NCBI GenBank assembly: GCA_003451355.1
Contig: DMDX01000152.1
Location: 1-6,774, forward strand
DNA length: 6,774 nt
Reading direction: 5' to 3'
DNA from: Cryomorphaceae bacterium
GTDB taxonomy: Bacteria > Bacteroidota > Bacteroidia > Flavobacteriales > Schleiferiaceae
The position numbers and the translations under genes were made by a program. Position 1 is the stretch's first letter. Each line of letters begins with the position of its first letter. The notes beneath the pieces are model-generated. The model did not search any database. It was not told the origin of the DNA and saw only the letters and a list, made by a program, of their open reading frames with translations. Below, one piece after another: positions 6,528 through 6,774 of the stretch.

Positions 6528-6774
6528 TGGACCTGTACACGAAAACTTCGATCCAAACGAGTAAGGGAATTACCAAGGCGTATTCCACATCTTTTTCGCT
6601 CGGAATCCTTGGTTTATCCAAGCCGCTTCGCGATCCGATTTATGCGGTGTACGGATTCGTGCGCGTTGCGGATGAAATCGTAGACACGTTTCACGGCACG
6701 AACCAGCGCGACCTGCTGGAGCGCTTTTGGGCCGATACCGACCGCGCTATTGACGAAGGGATTTCGACCAACCC
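6524..6774 (+). CDS. crtB: Phytoene synthase CrtB, N-terminal part (3' truncated by window edge)
   Basis: CrtB condenses two geranylgeranyl diphosphates to phytoene, the first committed step of C40 carotenoid synthesis, and so supplies the substrate of the neighbouring CrtI. Only 83 complete codons are in the window, against about 280-310 residues for the family. The visible part has STSFSLG (21-27), the substrate-entry motif typical of squalene/phytoene synthases. It also has YAVYGFVRVADEIVD (40-54), which contains the first Asp-rich metal-binding motif D50-x3-D54. The ATG at 6524 overlaps the crtI stop as ATGA; a second ATG follows at once at 6527, so the true start could be one codon later. 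Squalene synthases share these motifs, but the crtI context favours CrtB. The second Asp-rich motif should lie outside the window. Confidence 0.92.
   Translation, partial: MMDLYTKTSIQTSKGITKAYSTSFSLGILGLSKPLRDPIYAVYGFVRVADEIVDTFHGTNQRDLLERFWADTDRAIDEGISTN

Overview
The window looks like ordinary chromosome of a member of the Bacteroidota, most likely Flavobacteriales or a close relative with moderate GC. Three things suggest this. The FabI and RF3 proteins read like Bacteroidota versions as I remember them. No gene start has a convincing Shine-Dalgarno sequence. One promoter matches the Bacteroidota -7 consensus TAnnTTTG (found upstream of prfC). The gene order MerR/B12 regulator, ECF-type sigma factor, crtI, crtB is also one I associate with pigmented marine Flavobacteriia. 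The taxon call is inference, not a database result.

Left part (1-1860): the 3' part of recN (DNA repair ATPase) is followed 19 bp later by fabI (enoyl-ACP reductase). Both are on the + strand and probably co-transcribed. A GC-rich UUCG hairpin with A and T tracts on both sides lies between fabI and the convergent prfC gene and should terminate transcription in both directions.

Middle (1863-4424): prfC (release factor 3, - strand) and a divergent gene for a CarH/LitR-type regulator (MerR helix-turn-helix plus cobalamin-binding domain). They share a 75-bp upstream region.

Right part (4425-6774): a carotenoid operon. An ECF-type sigma factor gene, crtI (phytoene desaturase) and the start of crtB (phytoene synthase) are joined by start/stop overlaps (TAATG, then ATGA). 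The 118 bp between the regulator and the sigma gene hold four copies of the heptamer TTGTTTA. They form two inverted-repeat pairs with exactly the same geometry (TTGTTTA-N18-TAAACAA, each 32 bp), 53 bp apart. These are the best candidates for the operator of the B12-binding regulator.

Proposed logic, by analogy with Streptomyces LitR/LitS and Myxococcus CarH: the B12-bound regulator represses the sigma-crtI-crtB operon in the dark and light lifts repression. The regulator here keeps the B12-binding ExHxxG and Wx9EH motifs. It has Gln where, as I recall, Thermus CarH has the histidine that becomes the light-state cobalt ligand, so its photochemistry may differ. No stretch over 300 bp lacks a gene. 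I see no tRNA, rRNA, CRISPR, insertion sequence or phage feature.
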